Below are positions 18,318-30,724 of a DNA stretch of 64,000 bases, in pieces; the stretch's first letter is position 1, and each line of letters begins with the position of its first letter. The DNA is taken from the NCBI GenBank assembly GCA_036873755.1, contig JAVTVY010045542.1, positions 140,591-204,590 of the forward strand, in the 5' to 3' direction. Below the pieces are notes generated by a model. The model did not search any database and was not told where the DNA came from. It was given only the letters and a program-made list of their open reading frames with translations. The position numbers were made by a program, and so were the translations under genes. Source of the stretch: Hanleya hanleyi. Its lineage: Eukaryota > Mollusca > Polyplacophora > Lepidopleurida > Hanleyidae.

Positions 18318-20573
18318 GAATCTACGCTAAGTAGACAATATATTAACTCTCCGTGAAGTGCGAATCTATGCAATTTAGATGAGATTATCAAAGTGCTAAT
18401 TAGACAATATATTGTCTTCTCTGCCATCTCGACTAGATAAACACATTTGCGAATCTACGCTAAATAGACAATATATTAACTTTCCGTGAAGTGCGAATCT
18501 ATGCAATTTAGATGAGATTATCAAAGTGCTAATTAGACAATATATTGTCTTCTCTGCCATCTCGACGAGGTAAACACATTTGCGAATCTACGCTAAACGG
18601 ACAATATATTAACTCTCCCTGATGTGACAATAAAGGGAATGACAAATCGATCTGCGAATCTACGCTAAATAGACGATATATTATCTTACCATGCAGTGCG
18701 AATCTATGCAATTTAGATGAGATTATCAAAGTGCTAATTAGACAATATATTGTCTTCTCTGCCATCTCGACTAGGAAAACACATTTGCGAATCTACGCTA
18801 AATAGACAATATATTAACTTTCCGTGAAGTGCGAATCTATGCAATTTAGATGAGATTATCAAAGTGCTAATTAGACAATATATTGCCTCCCCTGCAGTCT
18901 CCCCGAGGTAAACACATTTGCGAATCTACGCTAAATAGACAATATATTAACTTTCCGTGAAGTGCGAATCTATGCAATTTAGATGAGATTATCAAAGTGC
19001 TAATTAGACAATATATTGTCTTCTCTGAAATTTCGCCGAAGTTAAACACATTTGCGAATCTACGCTAAATAGGCAATATATTAACTCTCCCTGACGTGCG
19101 AATCTATGCAATTTAGATGAGATTATCAAAGTGCTAATTAGACAATATATTGCCTCCCCTGCAGTTTCGTCGAGGTAAAACAGATTTGCGAATCTACGCT
19201 AAATATACAATATATTAACTCTCCATGAAGTGCGAATCTATGCAATTTAGATGAGATTATCAAAGTGCTAATTAGACAATATATTGTCTTCTCTGTCATC
19301 TCGACTAGGTAAACACATTTTCGAATCTACGCTAAATTGACAATATATTAATTCTCTGTGAGGGCGAATCTATGCAATTTACATGAGATTATCAAAGTGC
19401 TAATTAGACAATATATTGTCTTCTCTGCCATCTCGACGAGGTAAACACATTTGCGAATCTACGCTAAATAGACAATATATTAACTCTCCCTGACGTGCGA
19501 ATCTATGCAATTTAGATGAGATTATCAAAGTGCTAATTAGACAATATATTGCCTCCCCTGCAGTTTCGTCGAGGTAAAACAGATTTGCGAATCTACGCTA
19601 AATAGACAATATATTAACTCTCCATGAAGTGCGAATCTATGCAATTTAGATGAGATTATCAAAGTGCTAATTAGACAATATATTGTCTTCTCTGCCATCT
19701 CGACTAGGTAAACACATTTGCGAATCTACGCTAAATAGACAATATATTAACTCTCCCTGACGTGCGAATCTATGCAATTTAGATGAGATTATCAAAGTGC
19801 TAATTAGACAATATATTGTCTCCCCTGCAGTTTCGTCGAGGTAAAACAGATTTGCGAATCTACGCTAAATAGACAATATATTAACTCTCCATGAAGTGCG
19901 AATCTATGCAATTTAGATGAGATTATCAAAGTGCTAATTAGACAATATATTGTCTTCTCTGCCATCTCGACTAGGTAAACACATTTGCGAATCTACGCTA
20001 AATAGACAATATATTAACTCTCCGTGAAGTGCGAATCTATGCAATTTAGATGAGAATATCAAAGTGCTAATTAGACAATATATTGCCTCCCCTGCAGTCT
20101 CCCCGAGGTAAAACAGATTTGCGAATCTACGCTAAATTGACAATATATTAACTCTCCCTGATGTGACAATAAACCCTATTCACCCACTCACTCACTCGCT
20201 CTTCTCTGCCATCTTGACGAGGTAAACACATTTGCGAATCTACGCTAAATTGACAATATATTAACTCTCCCTGAAGTGCGAATCTATGCAATTTAGATGA
20301 GATTATCAAAGTGCTAATTATACAATATATTGTCTTCTCTGCCATCTCGACGAGGTAAACACATTTGCGAATCTACGCTAAATAGACAATATATTAACTC
20401 TCCTTGAAGTGCGAATCTATGCAATTTAGATGAGATTATCAAAGTGCTAATTATACAATATATTGTCTTCTCTGCAATCTCGACGAGGTAAACACATTTG
20501 CGAATCTACGCTAAATAGACAATATATTAACTTTGCCTGAAGTGCGAATCTATGCAATTTAGATGAGATTATC
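18318..20573. repeat. ~132-bp satellite array, about 16 copies
   Basis: The unit carries two half-units: gcgaatctacgctaaatag-acaatatattaac and gcgaatctatgcaatttag ... ctaattagacaatatattg. Copies are 95% or more alike by eye, with two alternating linker types (ctctgccatctcgac.aggt and cccctgcagt.tc..cgaggt), hinting at a dimeric higher-order arrangement. One unit is interrupted at 20160-20215 by a caccc/actcactc-containing insertion. Minus-strand open frames (MAEKTIYC...) are artefacts. Confidence 0.92.
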
Positions 20574-21254
20574 AATATCATCAAATTATTGTCGACCTTT
20601 TATCATTTGAACGCAATCCCTAGCGTCAAATGCCAGTTGGTTCTCACGAGAATTGTTCACTTAATGGTTTTATAGTGATTGGAACAATATGGCATTTCTA
20701 GGTTCAACAAGCACGGGATATCCACATTCAATTTACTTGTTAAATTTTTACTGCCGCATAGATAATATTATTGTTATATTAACAACATATCATTTCTGGG
20801 TTCAACAATAGAGAATGAAGCATGATTGACAGGGTTAAACCGCTTTGTGAATATATGTTAAATAGAAAGTATATTAAGTCTTTTTTAATTGCGGATATTT
20901 GCAATTTACATCACATTATCAATACCCTAGTTACACAATATATTGCTTACCATTCAACAAAAAATGTGTATGAATAAAATGTATTTGCGAATCTACGTGA
21001 AATAGACAATATATTAACTTACCATGCCATGAGGTGCGAATCTACGCTAAAATGAAGATAATAATTCTCCCAGAAATCGGCGAGAACAAGATCAGGTTGG
21101 GAATCTACGCTAATTACACGATATATTAACTTTCCAGGAAGCGCGAATCTATGCAATTTAGATGATAATTACATAAAATGCTATTTACACAATATATTGT
21201 CTCTCATGCATAGAAACCAGTTGCCGAGATCAAATCGTTTTGCGAATCTACGCT
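20574..21254. repeat. 1.09-kb tandem unit, copy 3 (3' part)
   Basis: Corresponds to 16419-17101 and resumes directly at the end of the satellite array. Confidence 0.88.
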
Positions 21255-21392
21255 AACGCAATGCTCAGGTATCTAATATCATTTTTGTGTAAGAAGGTGA
21301 TCCAAATTACATGTACTTATGACATGATATATTCATTGCGAAGATAGCAATGTAGCATTAGATGTAGCATGGAGCAAAGATTATGGTTAAAC
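21255..21392. repeat. 1.09-kb tandem unit, copy 4 (5' part)
   Basis: Corresponds to 16010-16147, then diverges abruptly at attatggttaaacc. Confidence 0.85.
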
Positions 21393-24300
21393 CTAACTCG
21401 CATTGTGGTAGGTTTCAACATCAAAGCCCAAGGAGTCCGAAAATATTCAAGGGTGGGGTGTGTAGTTAGTGCTAGGCAAGCCTCAAATCGCCCAACGCAG
21501 ATAGGATTAACAAGCTGGCCCAATGATCATCATTACATCTCACAGACAGAATCTCATGAAAGTGACAAAAGTAGTATGTTGCCCCCCCCCCCCCCGTGTA
21601 AAATTTAAGGGGGTAATTGGTCACGTCACCTTAACGTGACATCTGAGTCACATACGGGGAAAACAAATAAGTAGGTCAATAAGGGTCCAAATCTCCTTTC
21701 CCTTGGTTAGTGGGACCCTCCACGTGCCCTTCCCGTGACCTCAAGTTTAAGTGCACAAAGGTCAATACGCCCCCAGATGCTCTTCTATAATGATCAATAA
21801 GCCTTTATCTGCCCTTCAAAAGCATCAATGGAATGCACGTCATCAAACAGGGTCCCCGACAATATCGCCAGCATAAATGGCAAGTGGGGAACCCTCAGTT
21901 TCTCCACAGAGCTCAATGCACGCGGGTCCGTATTGGCACGAAAAAAATACATGAAACCATGGGAGGTAAGACTTATAGTAATAAACATAATCTATAGGTG
22001 CTGTACGATGTTACTATGACGACTCTAGGATCAGTGCGACCCCAGAGTCGAGCGTTTATTGTCCAGTATATCTCCATAAAAAATAAACATACAAAATGGC
22101 GGCGCTGGCTGTGGAGATTCCCTTTTGACATCACGACATCGATCGTGCTGACCTCTGGAGGCAAGGAAGACAACTCTGACTGGGCAAACTCTCTGTGGCG
22201 CAAATTCCGGTCATCTCCCCATATTCGCACATTTGCATGGGATCTTGTTTTGTTCGTCTCGAGCTGTAGAACACGATGGGGGGGGGGGGGGACTAGAAGC
22301 TAAGCGGTGATTTTTTTTTGAAAAGTTCAAGGAGGTCTGGATAGGTCCATACTGGCTCAGTGGACAATGTTGAACCTAATGGGAAACCCACACATGCTCA
22401 TTGTGGTATGGGTTGTGGGATCTTGTTTTTCACGTTTCAACACGTAGAACACGACGGGCGGGGTCCCGAAGCGATTGGTTGAATTATTTTTTAAAAAGTC
22501 ACTGTGCGCATGCGTAGGAGGTAATAGCGCTGGGTGGGCGTTTTGGGGTCTAGGTGAGCCCCTGGTGGTTCGATTGGGTCGAGTGAGGTGTCATCGTGAA
22601 GCAGACGTAAGGGAGCATCCGACTGGATGAGTGTGACGTGAAACTGACGTCATTCTGCGCATGCGCAGTGAAAAAAGTGTACGGAAATAGATGTTTTGGG
22701 GCCGAGAGGGGCCCCTAGTGACCAGATTGGTTCGAGTGAGGTATCACTGTGTAGCATACGTGAGGGAGCATCCGAGGTGTCATCGTGAAGCAGACGTAAG
22801 GGAGCATCCGACTGGATGAGTGTGACGTGAAACTGACGTCATTCTGCGCATGCGCAGTAGACAAAGTGTATGGCAATTGACGTTTTGGGACCGAGGTGGG
22901 CCCCTAATGGTCCGATTGGGTCAAGTGAGATATCAGTGTGAAGCGCTCCTCCAGGGCGACCAAGTGATGTGTGGATGCATGTAAAATTAGCATTTGTTCC
23001 GAAAATATAAAAAGCGGAACACGGAGTTTACACCTAAACGATGGAGAATCATGGATGTTTTGGGGCCAAAAAGGTCCAAATGAACTCACAGTGAAAATAT
23101 ACGTTTTGGGGCCGAGAGGGGCCTTAGTGGTCCGATTGGGTCAAGTGAGGTATCAATGTGTAGCATACATGATGGAGCATCCGACGGGATGGGTGAGACG
23201 TGGAACTGACGTCATTCTGCGCATGCGCAGTAGACAAAGTGTATGGAAATAGACGTTTTGGGACCGAGGTGGGCCCCTAATGCTCCGATTGGGTCGAGTG
23301 AGGTGTCAAAGTGAAGCTCTCCTCCAGGGCGATCAAGTCATATGTGAGTGCCTGTAAAATTAGGACTTGTCCCGAAAATATAAAAAGCGGAACACGGACT
23401 TTACACCTAAACCATGGAGAATCATGAATGTTTTGGGGTCCAGGCCATCTCTGGTCCAAATGAAATCCCAGAGTGAGTGAGTGAGTGAGTGAGTGAGCGA
23501 GTGAGTGAATGAGGCGTGCCCAACGCCCGTCTTAACGCATGGCCGCACTAATGATGGTGGGTGGGTGAGTGAGTGAGTGAGTGAGTGAGTGAGTGAGTGA
23601 GTGAGTGAATGAGTGAGTGAGTGATCAATCAATCAATCAATCAATCAATCATTTTTCACGTCTCACCACGTAGAACACGATGGGCGGGGTCCCGAAGCGA
23701 TTGGTTGAAATTTTTTGGAAAAGTCACTGTGCGCATGCGTAGTGGGTAAATAGCGCTGGGTGGACGCTTTGGGGTCTATGTGAGCCCCTAGTGGTCCGAT
23801 TGGGTCGTATGATGTCTTATTTTGAAGCTCTCGTGGAGGAGCATCCGACTGGACTAATGTTTCGTCTGTTTTCATTATTCTGCGCATGCACAGTCTGGCC
23901 GTAGGATAGAAAACAGGCATTTTGGGGGTTCTTTTGGGGTGGTTAGGGACCATCATTGGTCCGAATGTATCGTGTGGGGTGTCAAAGTGAAGCTTTCGTG
24001 GTTCAGACCACGATTTGATGGATGTTCACGTCATCGATGACGTCATTGTGACGTCATCAGTAGGAGTAGTAGCCAAAGTGGCATTTTGCGGGTGTGAATG
24101 AAGGTGTTTGGTGGCCCATGTTTGGTCCAAATGATCCTGTTTGGTCCAAATGATCCTGTTGGGGTATCTTAGTGACGATTTCGTAGGGTAGAGTCAGACC
24201 GGCGTGTTTTTATTGGAAGTCGCACCCATCTGCGCATGCGCAGTTGGGGTGTAGTAAGTAAAGTGGTCATTTTGGGGGTGCGAGGGGGTATATTTGAGGT

Positions 24301-24842
24301 AGAGATGGACCATTCTTGGTCCGAATGCGTCGTGTGAGGAGTCAAAGTGAAGCTTGAGGGATGTCCCCATCATCTGTGACGTCATTGGTGACGTCATCAG
24401 CAGGAGTAGTAGCCGAAGTGGGCATTTTGAGGGCGTGAAGGATAGAGATGGACCATCCGCGGTCCGAATGCGTCGTGTGAGGTGTCATCTTGTAGCAACG
24501 CCCGCCAACGCCAAGCTTAACGCTTCAACGCCCTGGCGCAATAGCTCAGAAGCTCTGATTTTCTAGCTATTCCACGGAATTGTCACTAATTCATCGAAAT
24601 GCAGTGACGCCCGTCAACGCCCGTCTCAACGCCTTAACGCCTTATCTTAGCGCCCTAAGATGACAGACGAGAGAACAACAACAACAACAAGGATGGCAAT
24701 CCAATCATTTTATTATCCCTCCAGTACATCATACCCACGCTGGGGGAGTCGCGTTATGTATGTTTACAATTCTCGTAGGCTCTTGGCCAATCAGAAGCCG
24801 TCGTTTGAGAAAGTTTAATCTCTGGCCAGAATCGCTTTTGGC

Positions 24843-24908
24843 CTAAGCGTCGTCGAGCAGGCCAGGATACTGTAACGGCAGCATGTCCTGAAACACTTGT
24901 TTGCGCAT
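24843..24908 (-). pseudogene. Polinton-type C-terminal coding remnant, left arm
   Basis: A 21-codon frame ending MLPLQYPGLLDDA-stop. It is followed downstream on this strand (24710-24775) by gtaaacatacataacgcg ... ggataataaaatg, the 3'-end block also found after the ATPase gene at 8912-8985. The right-arm copy (25338-25403) differs by two residues. Confidence 0.4.
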
Positions 24909-25337
24909 TTGGGGTGTAGTAAGCAAAGTGGCCATTTTTGAGGTGCGCAGGGGTATATTTGAGAGATTGAGGTTCTATATCTCATCCAAAGATGGCGTCA
25001 ACGCCCGGTGGTGGTGGTGGTGGTGGAGGTGGTGGTGTGTGGTAGTGTTTGGTGGTGGTAATATTGGTGTGTGGTGGTGTCTGTACATATAGGGATTAAC
25101 TCGTGTCCCTCATCATTCCATATGTATTGTTCGACTAATCAACATTTCGCTACCACTCGTCTGGTGACGTCACCAATGACGTCACAGATGGCATGGAAAT
25201 CACTCAAGTCGTGGTCTACACCACGAGAGCTGCAAATGTCACCCTACACTCCATCTTTGGATGAGATATAGGACCTCAATCTCTCAAATATACCCCTGCG
25301 CACCTCAAGAATGGCCACTTTACTTACTACACCCCAA

Positions 25338-25403
25338 ATGCGCAAACAAGAGTTTCAGGACATGCTGCCGTTACAGTATGCTGGTCTGCTCGACGACGCT
25401 TAG
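25338..25403 (+). pseudogene. Polinton-type C-terminal coding remnant, right arm
   Basis: Mirror copy of 24843-24908 with Val to Glu and Pro to Ala changes. The same 3' block with ggataataaaatg follows at ~25525. The gene is not identified. Confidence 0.4.
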
Positions 25404-27198
25404 GCCAAAAGCGATTCTGGCCGGAGATTAAACTTTCTCAAACGACGGCCTCTGATTGGCCAAGAGCCTACGAGAATTGTAAACATACATAACGCGACTC
25501 CCTCAGCGTGGGTATGATGTACTGGAGGGATAATAAAATGCTTGGATTGTCATCCTTGTTGTTGTTGTTGTTCTCTCATCTGTCAAAATCATGGCTTTAA
25601 GGCGTTAAGGCGTTAAGGCGTTCAGATAGGGCGTTAAGGCGTTAAGATAAGGCGTTAACGCGTTGACACCGGAGTTGATGGGCGTCACTGCATTTCGATG
25701 AATTAGTGACAATTTCATGGAATATCTAGAAAATCAGAGCTTCTGAGATATTTCACCAGGGCGTTGAAGAGTTAAGCTTGGCGTTGGTGGGCGTTGCTAC
25801 AAGATGACACCTCACACGACGCATTCGGACCGCGGATGGTCCATTTCTACCTCAAAATGCCCACTTTGGCTACTACTCTTACTGATGACGTCACCAATGA
25901 CGTCACAGATTGCGTGGACATCCCACGAAAGCTTCACTTTGACGCCTCACACGACGCTTTCGGACCAAGAATGGTCCATCTCTGCCTCAAATATACCCCC
26001 TCGCACCCCCAAAATAACAACTTTACTTACTACACCCAAACTGCGCATGCGCAGATTGGTGCGACTTTCAATAAAAACACGCCAGTCTGACTCTACCCCA
26101 CGAAAGCTTCACTAGGATAGCCCAACAGGGTCATTTGGACCAAACATGGGCCTTCTCTTCACCAAACACCTTCCTTCACACCCGCAAAATGCCCACTTTG
26201 GCTACTACTCCTACTGATGACCTCACCAATGACGTCACAGATGACGTGAACATCCCTCAAATCGTGGTCTACACCAAGAAATCTTCACTTTGACACCTCA
26301 CACGACACATTCGGACCAATGATGGTCCCTCTCCACCCCAAAAGAACACCCAAAATGCCTGCTTTCTATAATACGGATAGACTGCGATTGCGCAGAATAA
26401 TGAGAATGGACGGCACATTTGTCCAGTCGGATGCTCCTTCACGAGAGCTTCAAAATAAGACCTCATACGACCCAACTGGACCACTAGGGGCTCACCTAGA
26501 CCCCAAAACGCCAACCCTGCGCTATTTACCCACTACGCATGCGCACAGTGACTTTTTCAAAAAAAATTCAACCAATCGCTTCTGGACCCCGCCCATCGTG
26601 TTCTACGTGGCGAGGCGTGAAAAACAAGATCCCACAACCCCTACCGCAATGAGTATGTGTGGGTTTCCCATTAGGTTCAACATTGTCCACTGAGCCAGTA
26701 TGGGCCTGTCCACAACATCAGTCCTCAGTGAACTTTCACCGCTTAGAATTCACCGCCTAGATTCTAGAGCCCTCCCATCGTGTTCTACAGCTCGAGCCGA
26801 AGAAAACAAGATCCCACAACCCATAGTAAAATCCACAAGAAAAAAATGACCACCCCAGTACCCCATACAGGCATTCACCGTATAGATGCAAATATGCGAA
26901 TCCGGGAAGATGACCCGGAATTTGCGCCATAGAGGGTTCGCCCTGTCATCAGAGGGTGGATACAGACTGAGGCTAATGGTGTTCAAACGACCTTATATGA
27001 CCACTCACTCACTCACTCACCATCGTTAGTGCGTCCATGCGTTAAGACGGGCGTTGGACACGCCTCACCCACTCACTCACTCACTGACTTATTAACCTAC
27101 TTATTTGTTCCCCCGGATGTGACCCAGATGTCACGTGACCAATTACCCCCGGGGAAACAAATAAGTAGGTCAATAAGTGTCCAAATCACCTTTATATA

Positions 27199-27390
27199 CT
27201 ACTGACAATAAAAGCTGACGACAATGCCGCTTGGCTTGATGATCTCATCTGCAGACAAAATACTTAATCCTGGAACGCATTTTATCCCTATTGACCTTGT
27301 CGTCATCCGTGTAATTTTACACTCCATATTTTTTGTCCCATATCCGTCACCCAGTTGCGTAACAAACCGCTCTTGGAATATTCGGCTCAT
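27199..27390 (-). CDS. Unassigned 63-aa open frame
   Basis: ATG 27390 (MSRIFQERFVTQLGDGYGTK...), stop 27199, ending SGIVVSFYCQ. It is compositionally protein-like, but no family is recognised. It lies between the giant inverted repeat and Polinton debris and could be a viral-type remnant. A frame just upstream (27390-27500) encodes a hydrophobic stretch, FLIFLAVLKYF. Confidence 0.25.
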   Translation of the reverse strand: MSRIFQERFVTQLGDGYGTKNMECKITRMTTRSIGIKCVPGLSILSADEIIKPSGIVVSFYCQ

Positions 27391-27634
27391 CAATCAGACG
27401 TAGTAAACAGCTTGCTGAACAACTGTTCAGCCGATAAATTTCCTACGAATCTAAGTCGGAAATACTTCAATACAGCTAAAAATATCAGGAACATTGCGAG
27501 AGCATAGGAGTTCTCGTGGGGTAGAATCTGTGCGGGGAGCACTCTATGGATTGCGCATAGTAGACATCCTCGGGTACGTCTATAGAACACTTCCCATCTC
27601 GATCCCATATCCTCATTTCCACTGTTTCTGGGCC

Positions 27635-27925
27635 ATGCCGGAGACCCATCCCTACGCGCCTCGCGTTTTACAGCACGGGTCGTTGTTAATTCACTCGTGG
27701 GGTACCGAGCGGTAATCTGGTCCATGATTGCAGATGGTAACGACAACGAGGGGCGACGCCAGATCCTAGAAGACTTCACAGGAGCGGTACTTATGACTCC
27801 ATGGAGAGGTGTGCTATTACCCAGCACTACTGGACTATGAAGGCTATCCTTGATGCCCGGACTATGAACCACCAACGGTCACGCCGGAACCAGCGCTCTT
27901 TGCCCTATTGACCCTGACGCTGTGA
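27635..27925 (+). pseudogene. Decayed copy of the Polinton 108-aa tail-anchored protein gene
   Basis: Starts M-ETHPYAPRVLQHG, parallel to the start of the intact gene at 12003. After a frameshift it continues VVNSLVGYRAVIWSMIADG and NDNEGRRQILEDFTGAVL, then HYWTMKAILDARTMNHQ and SRRNQR in another frame. A ~24-bp deletion just before the hydrophobic helix throws the end out of frame. It is a remnant of a second, related Polinton. Confidence 0.85.
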
Positions 27926-28033
27926 CAATGGCAGTTCTGTCTTAAGGCTAATCTCTAACAGCTTCCATGTCTTCAGAAAGAGAGATGGCTAACTAACCAC
28001 ACTGTTGTTTGTTCACACACACACACCTATACC

Positions 28034-28453
28034 CCACGGGTGGAGTTCTATCACTATTCTGTAATGGACAAAATATCGACATGATCGAATCTTAACCTCC
28101 TCACATTGCGATGTTAAGTTCGACATGACGGCCCTTAACATCGATTTACATAATACTGACATGGTCGACAATTAATATCGCAATGTCTGCTCAATGGTTC
28201 CAAACGTATTTTTGAAGATCGAATTATGAGGAATAAGATCTACTTTCGATTCCCAGACTCCAATTTGTTTGATTGAGGGATGATTGTCCTACCGAACGAT
28301 TTATCCACAAAATACAGTTTTCCACGAACTCAACTTTGAAGATATATCTTGTTCCAAGGCTAACAACCAGTTAGTCATGTGATATAAAGCACTGTACAAG
28401 CGTCAAATCTTTAAGCCAACCGCCACCACGGGTGGAGTTCTATCACTATTCTG
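28034..28453. repeat. 364-bp repeat copy 1 with 28-bp flanking direct repeats
   Basis: 28062-28425 is nearly identical to 30361-30724. Copy 1 is bracketed by perfect 28-bp direct repeats starting ccacgggtggagttc (28034-28061 and 28426-28453). Copy 2 lacks them. Confidence 0.85.
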
Positions 28454-28727
28454 ATTGGCTAGTCAAATAAAAACAAAACAATCATTGGATGTCTGTCATA
28501 TCATTATCTCCAATGGTACAGCATACCGCAAGCGTGGGAGACGCTTTGAGTATGTTTATTGAAATATTGAAATTGAAAAATCTAACACTTGCTTTTTTAT
28601 TATTTCAAGCACCGTAACATTAGGTACAAGTGTTTTACCGAGATGAATTTAACGATCAGCATGTAGACATATAGAGTATATTCGGTATGGTACGGTATCC
28701 ATCAGTGCATGTCATAGGTGAATACGT

Positions 28728-29543
28728 TCAGCCGATGGGGTGAATCATCAGATTGGTGACGAAGAAGATGGCGTTGGGGACCCGTTCCACGATCGTTGAC
28801 GATGAACCCATTCCAAGGCATCCAGTTAGTCCATTTGAGCCATAACCGTCTCCAGTGACGCACGCCCCGTGATGGCGAAGGGATGGTCGAAGACCTGGAT
28901 GTTGGAGCTCGGGTAAAAGTACCGGACTTTGGTTTCCGTATGACGGAGCAAATAACCGAACGCCAGATTCAACTAGTTTGTTCATTGAAGATAGCTTTCA
29001 CGTATCTGTGTAGAGAGGCGAGGTCGACCAACCGGATATTGCACAAATCCAGCAGCGGACGATGACGGAGGAAACACTGGCGGATCACTCAGAGGATGGG
29101 CGGCCGGTAGAAGATCATCGAGCACGGTCGGTGGATCGTCAGCGAAGTGCACAGCCTGGCCTGTAGTGACTAAATGGATAGGCTGGATGGGCGCAAGAAG
29201 CGACCTTCATGGGTTCAGACTGTGGATTGCTTCAGGGTGACTTCTCAACTCGAGGTTCAACCTCCATGGCCTCGGGTGGTGAATCGATCTTCCACGGCTC
29301 GGATGATGTGACAGGTGAGATGGCAGGTGGATGGATCTCAGATGGCGGGGTAGGTTGTCCCTCAATGGGCGACAATGCGACCCATGGTGGCGTATGCTTG
29401 GTGACGCTGTAACTGATACAGGCTTTTGAAACGTTATCCACATGTCTGGCATTCTTCCTTAGCCGCTGGTCCATGGTGTAACCGTTCATGGCGTCGTAGA
29501 TTTTCCGGGCGACTGAATATTTTGCCACATCTTGTACAGGCAT
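28728..29543 (-). pseudogene. Decayed Polinton-type gene (capsid-like candidate)
   Basis: From ATG 29543: AKYSVARKIYDAMNGYTMDQ, then KNARHVDNVSKACISYSV and a Pro/Glu-rich stretch (EPWKIDSPPEAMEVEP). After stops and frame changes, further plausible pieces appear: NIRLVDLASLHRYVKAIFNE, then VRYFYPSSNIQVFDHPFAI, then ERVPNAIFFVTNLMIHP. At least three frames are used, so the gene is dead. The YFYPSSNIQVFDHPF piece looks like a beta-rich capsid segment, but that is only an impression. A TATAAG box (29609-29614) lies 66-71 bp upstream of the ATG, in the style of the intact element. Confidence 0.5.
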
Positions 29544-29608
29544 ACTCTCTGTTGTTGTGAATGGAATATCCTTGAAGACTGTCTGACGAAGTGGGTCAGC
29601 ACGCTTCC

Positions 29609-29614
29609 CTTATA
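29609..29614 (-). promoter_or_regulatory. TATA box of the decayed gene
   Basis: TATAAG within ccctataaggg on the minus strand. Confidence 0.4.
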
Positions 29615-30360
29615 GGGCTAGTTCGAATACATCCGGCTGAAACCGATTCAAACCGATTCCAGTGTGTCCTCCTGGGAATTCTCCTTCCTGTGATCTAATG
29701 TTGATATAACTGGTTCAAACCGGTTTACGCCATACCCCCCATTGGGTAGGCCAGGAAGGTAGAGGGAAGGGCGCCTCGATCCAAATCTCATCGGCTCTTC
29801 AACTCGGGTCGGTGGATCGGTCTCCATGGGCTCTTCAATCGGGGCGGCGGATCGACCTCCATGGGCTCTTCAATTCGAGGATCCATGTCCACGGGAATTC
29901 CCAGTCTCCATGGATGATACTTTGATGACGTCTCCATTGACTGGGATGCTTAAAGACTATATAATATTACATCCACCCCAGCCACGCGACCTAACCGCCC
30001 ATCCGCTGATCGGCCTCGACGAGTCGTTCAATATGTCATCCTCTCCGATCCAGTATGCCAAATATGGGCCCACCTCGACCACCAAAATGTCCATTCAAAT
30101 GTCTTTTTTCTACTATTCCCTAACTACGCATGCGCAGATTGACACCGGGAATCGCGTGACCCGAAATGTGACCTCGCACGGGAAATGATCTTTGACCTTT
30201 CACCCGGAAGTGACCTTTCACCCGGATGTGACATCATCCGTTACGTCACGCCACCATCCTCCTGTACAGCCTCATTCCCCTCCGCCCCTCAACTATACGA
30301 CCAGGTTCCCACTCTATATACTACTGACGTTAAGGGTCGACATGACGACCCATAAACATC

Positions 30361-30724
30361 GTAATGGACAAAATATTGACATGATCGAATCTTAACCTCC
30401 TCACATTGCGATGTTAAGTTCGACATGACGGCCCTTAACATCGATACATAATACTGACATGGTCGACAATTAATATCGCAATGTCTGCTTAATGGTTCCA
30501 AACGTATTTTTGAAGATCGAATTATGAGGAATAAGATCTACTTTCGATTCCCAGACTCCAATTTGTTTGATTGAGGGATGATTGTCCTACCGAACGATTT
30601 ATCCTCAAAATACAGCCTTTCCACGAACTCAACTTTGAAGATATATCTTGTTCCAAGGTTAACAACCAGTTAGTCATGCGATATAAAACACTGTACAAGC
30701 GTCAAATCTTTAAGCCAGCCGCCA
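30361..30724. repeat. 364-bp repeat copy 2
   Basis: Begins gtaatggacaaaatat and ends aagccagccgcca; direct orientation relative to copy 1, 2.3 kb away. Polinton debris lies between the two. Confidence 0.85.

Larger units (their letters stand above)
21608..27153. mobile_element. Giant imperfect inverted repeat (fold-back element)
   Basis: The outer ends gggggtaattggtcacgt (21608) and acgtgaccaattaccccc (to 27153) are complementary, and the complementarity continues inward to a centre at ~25010-25240 that contains a GGT/GGTGGT run. The arms are unequal (~3.4 and ~1.9 kb): the left arm carries extra units of a ~150-bp repeat and long gagt and aatc microsatellites (23470-23650). Both arms contain Polinton 3'-end debris. 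Open frames are antisense to one another and carry no domains. Repeat units hold tgcgcatgcgcag sites. Confidence 0.8.

Noticed and set aside
23360..23632. THSL-repeat protein
   Set aside because: Translation of a gagt microsatellite.
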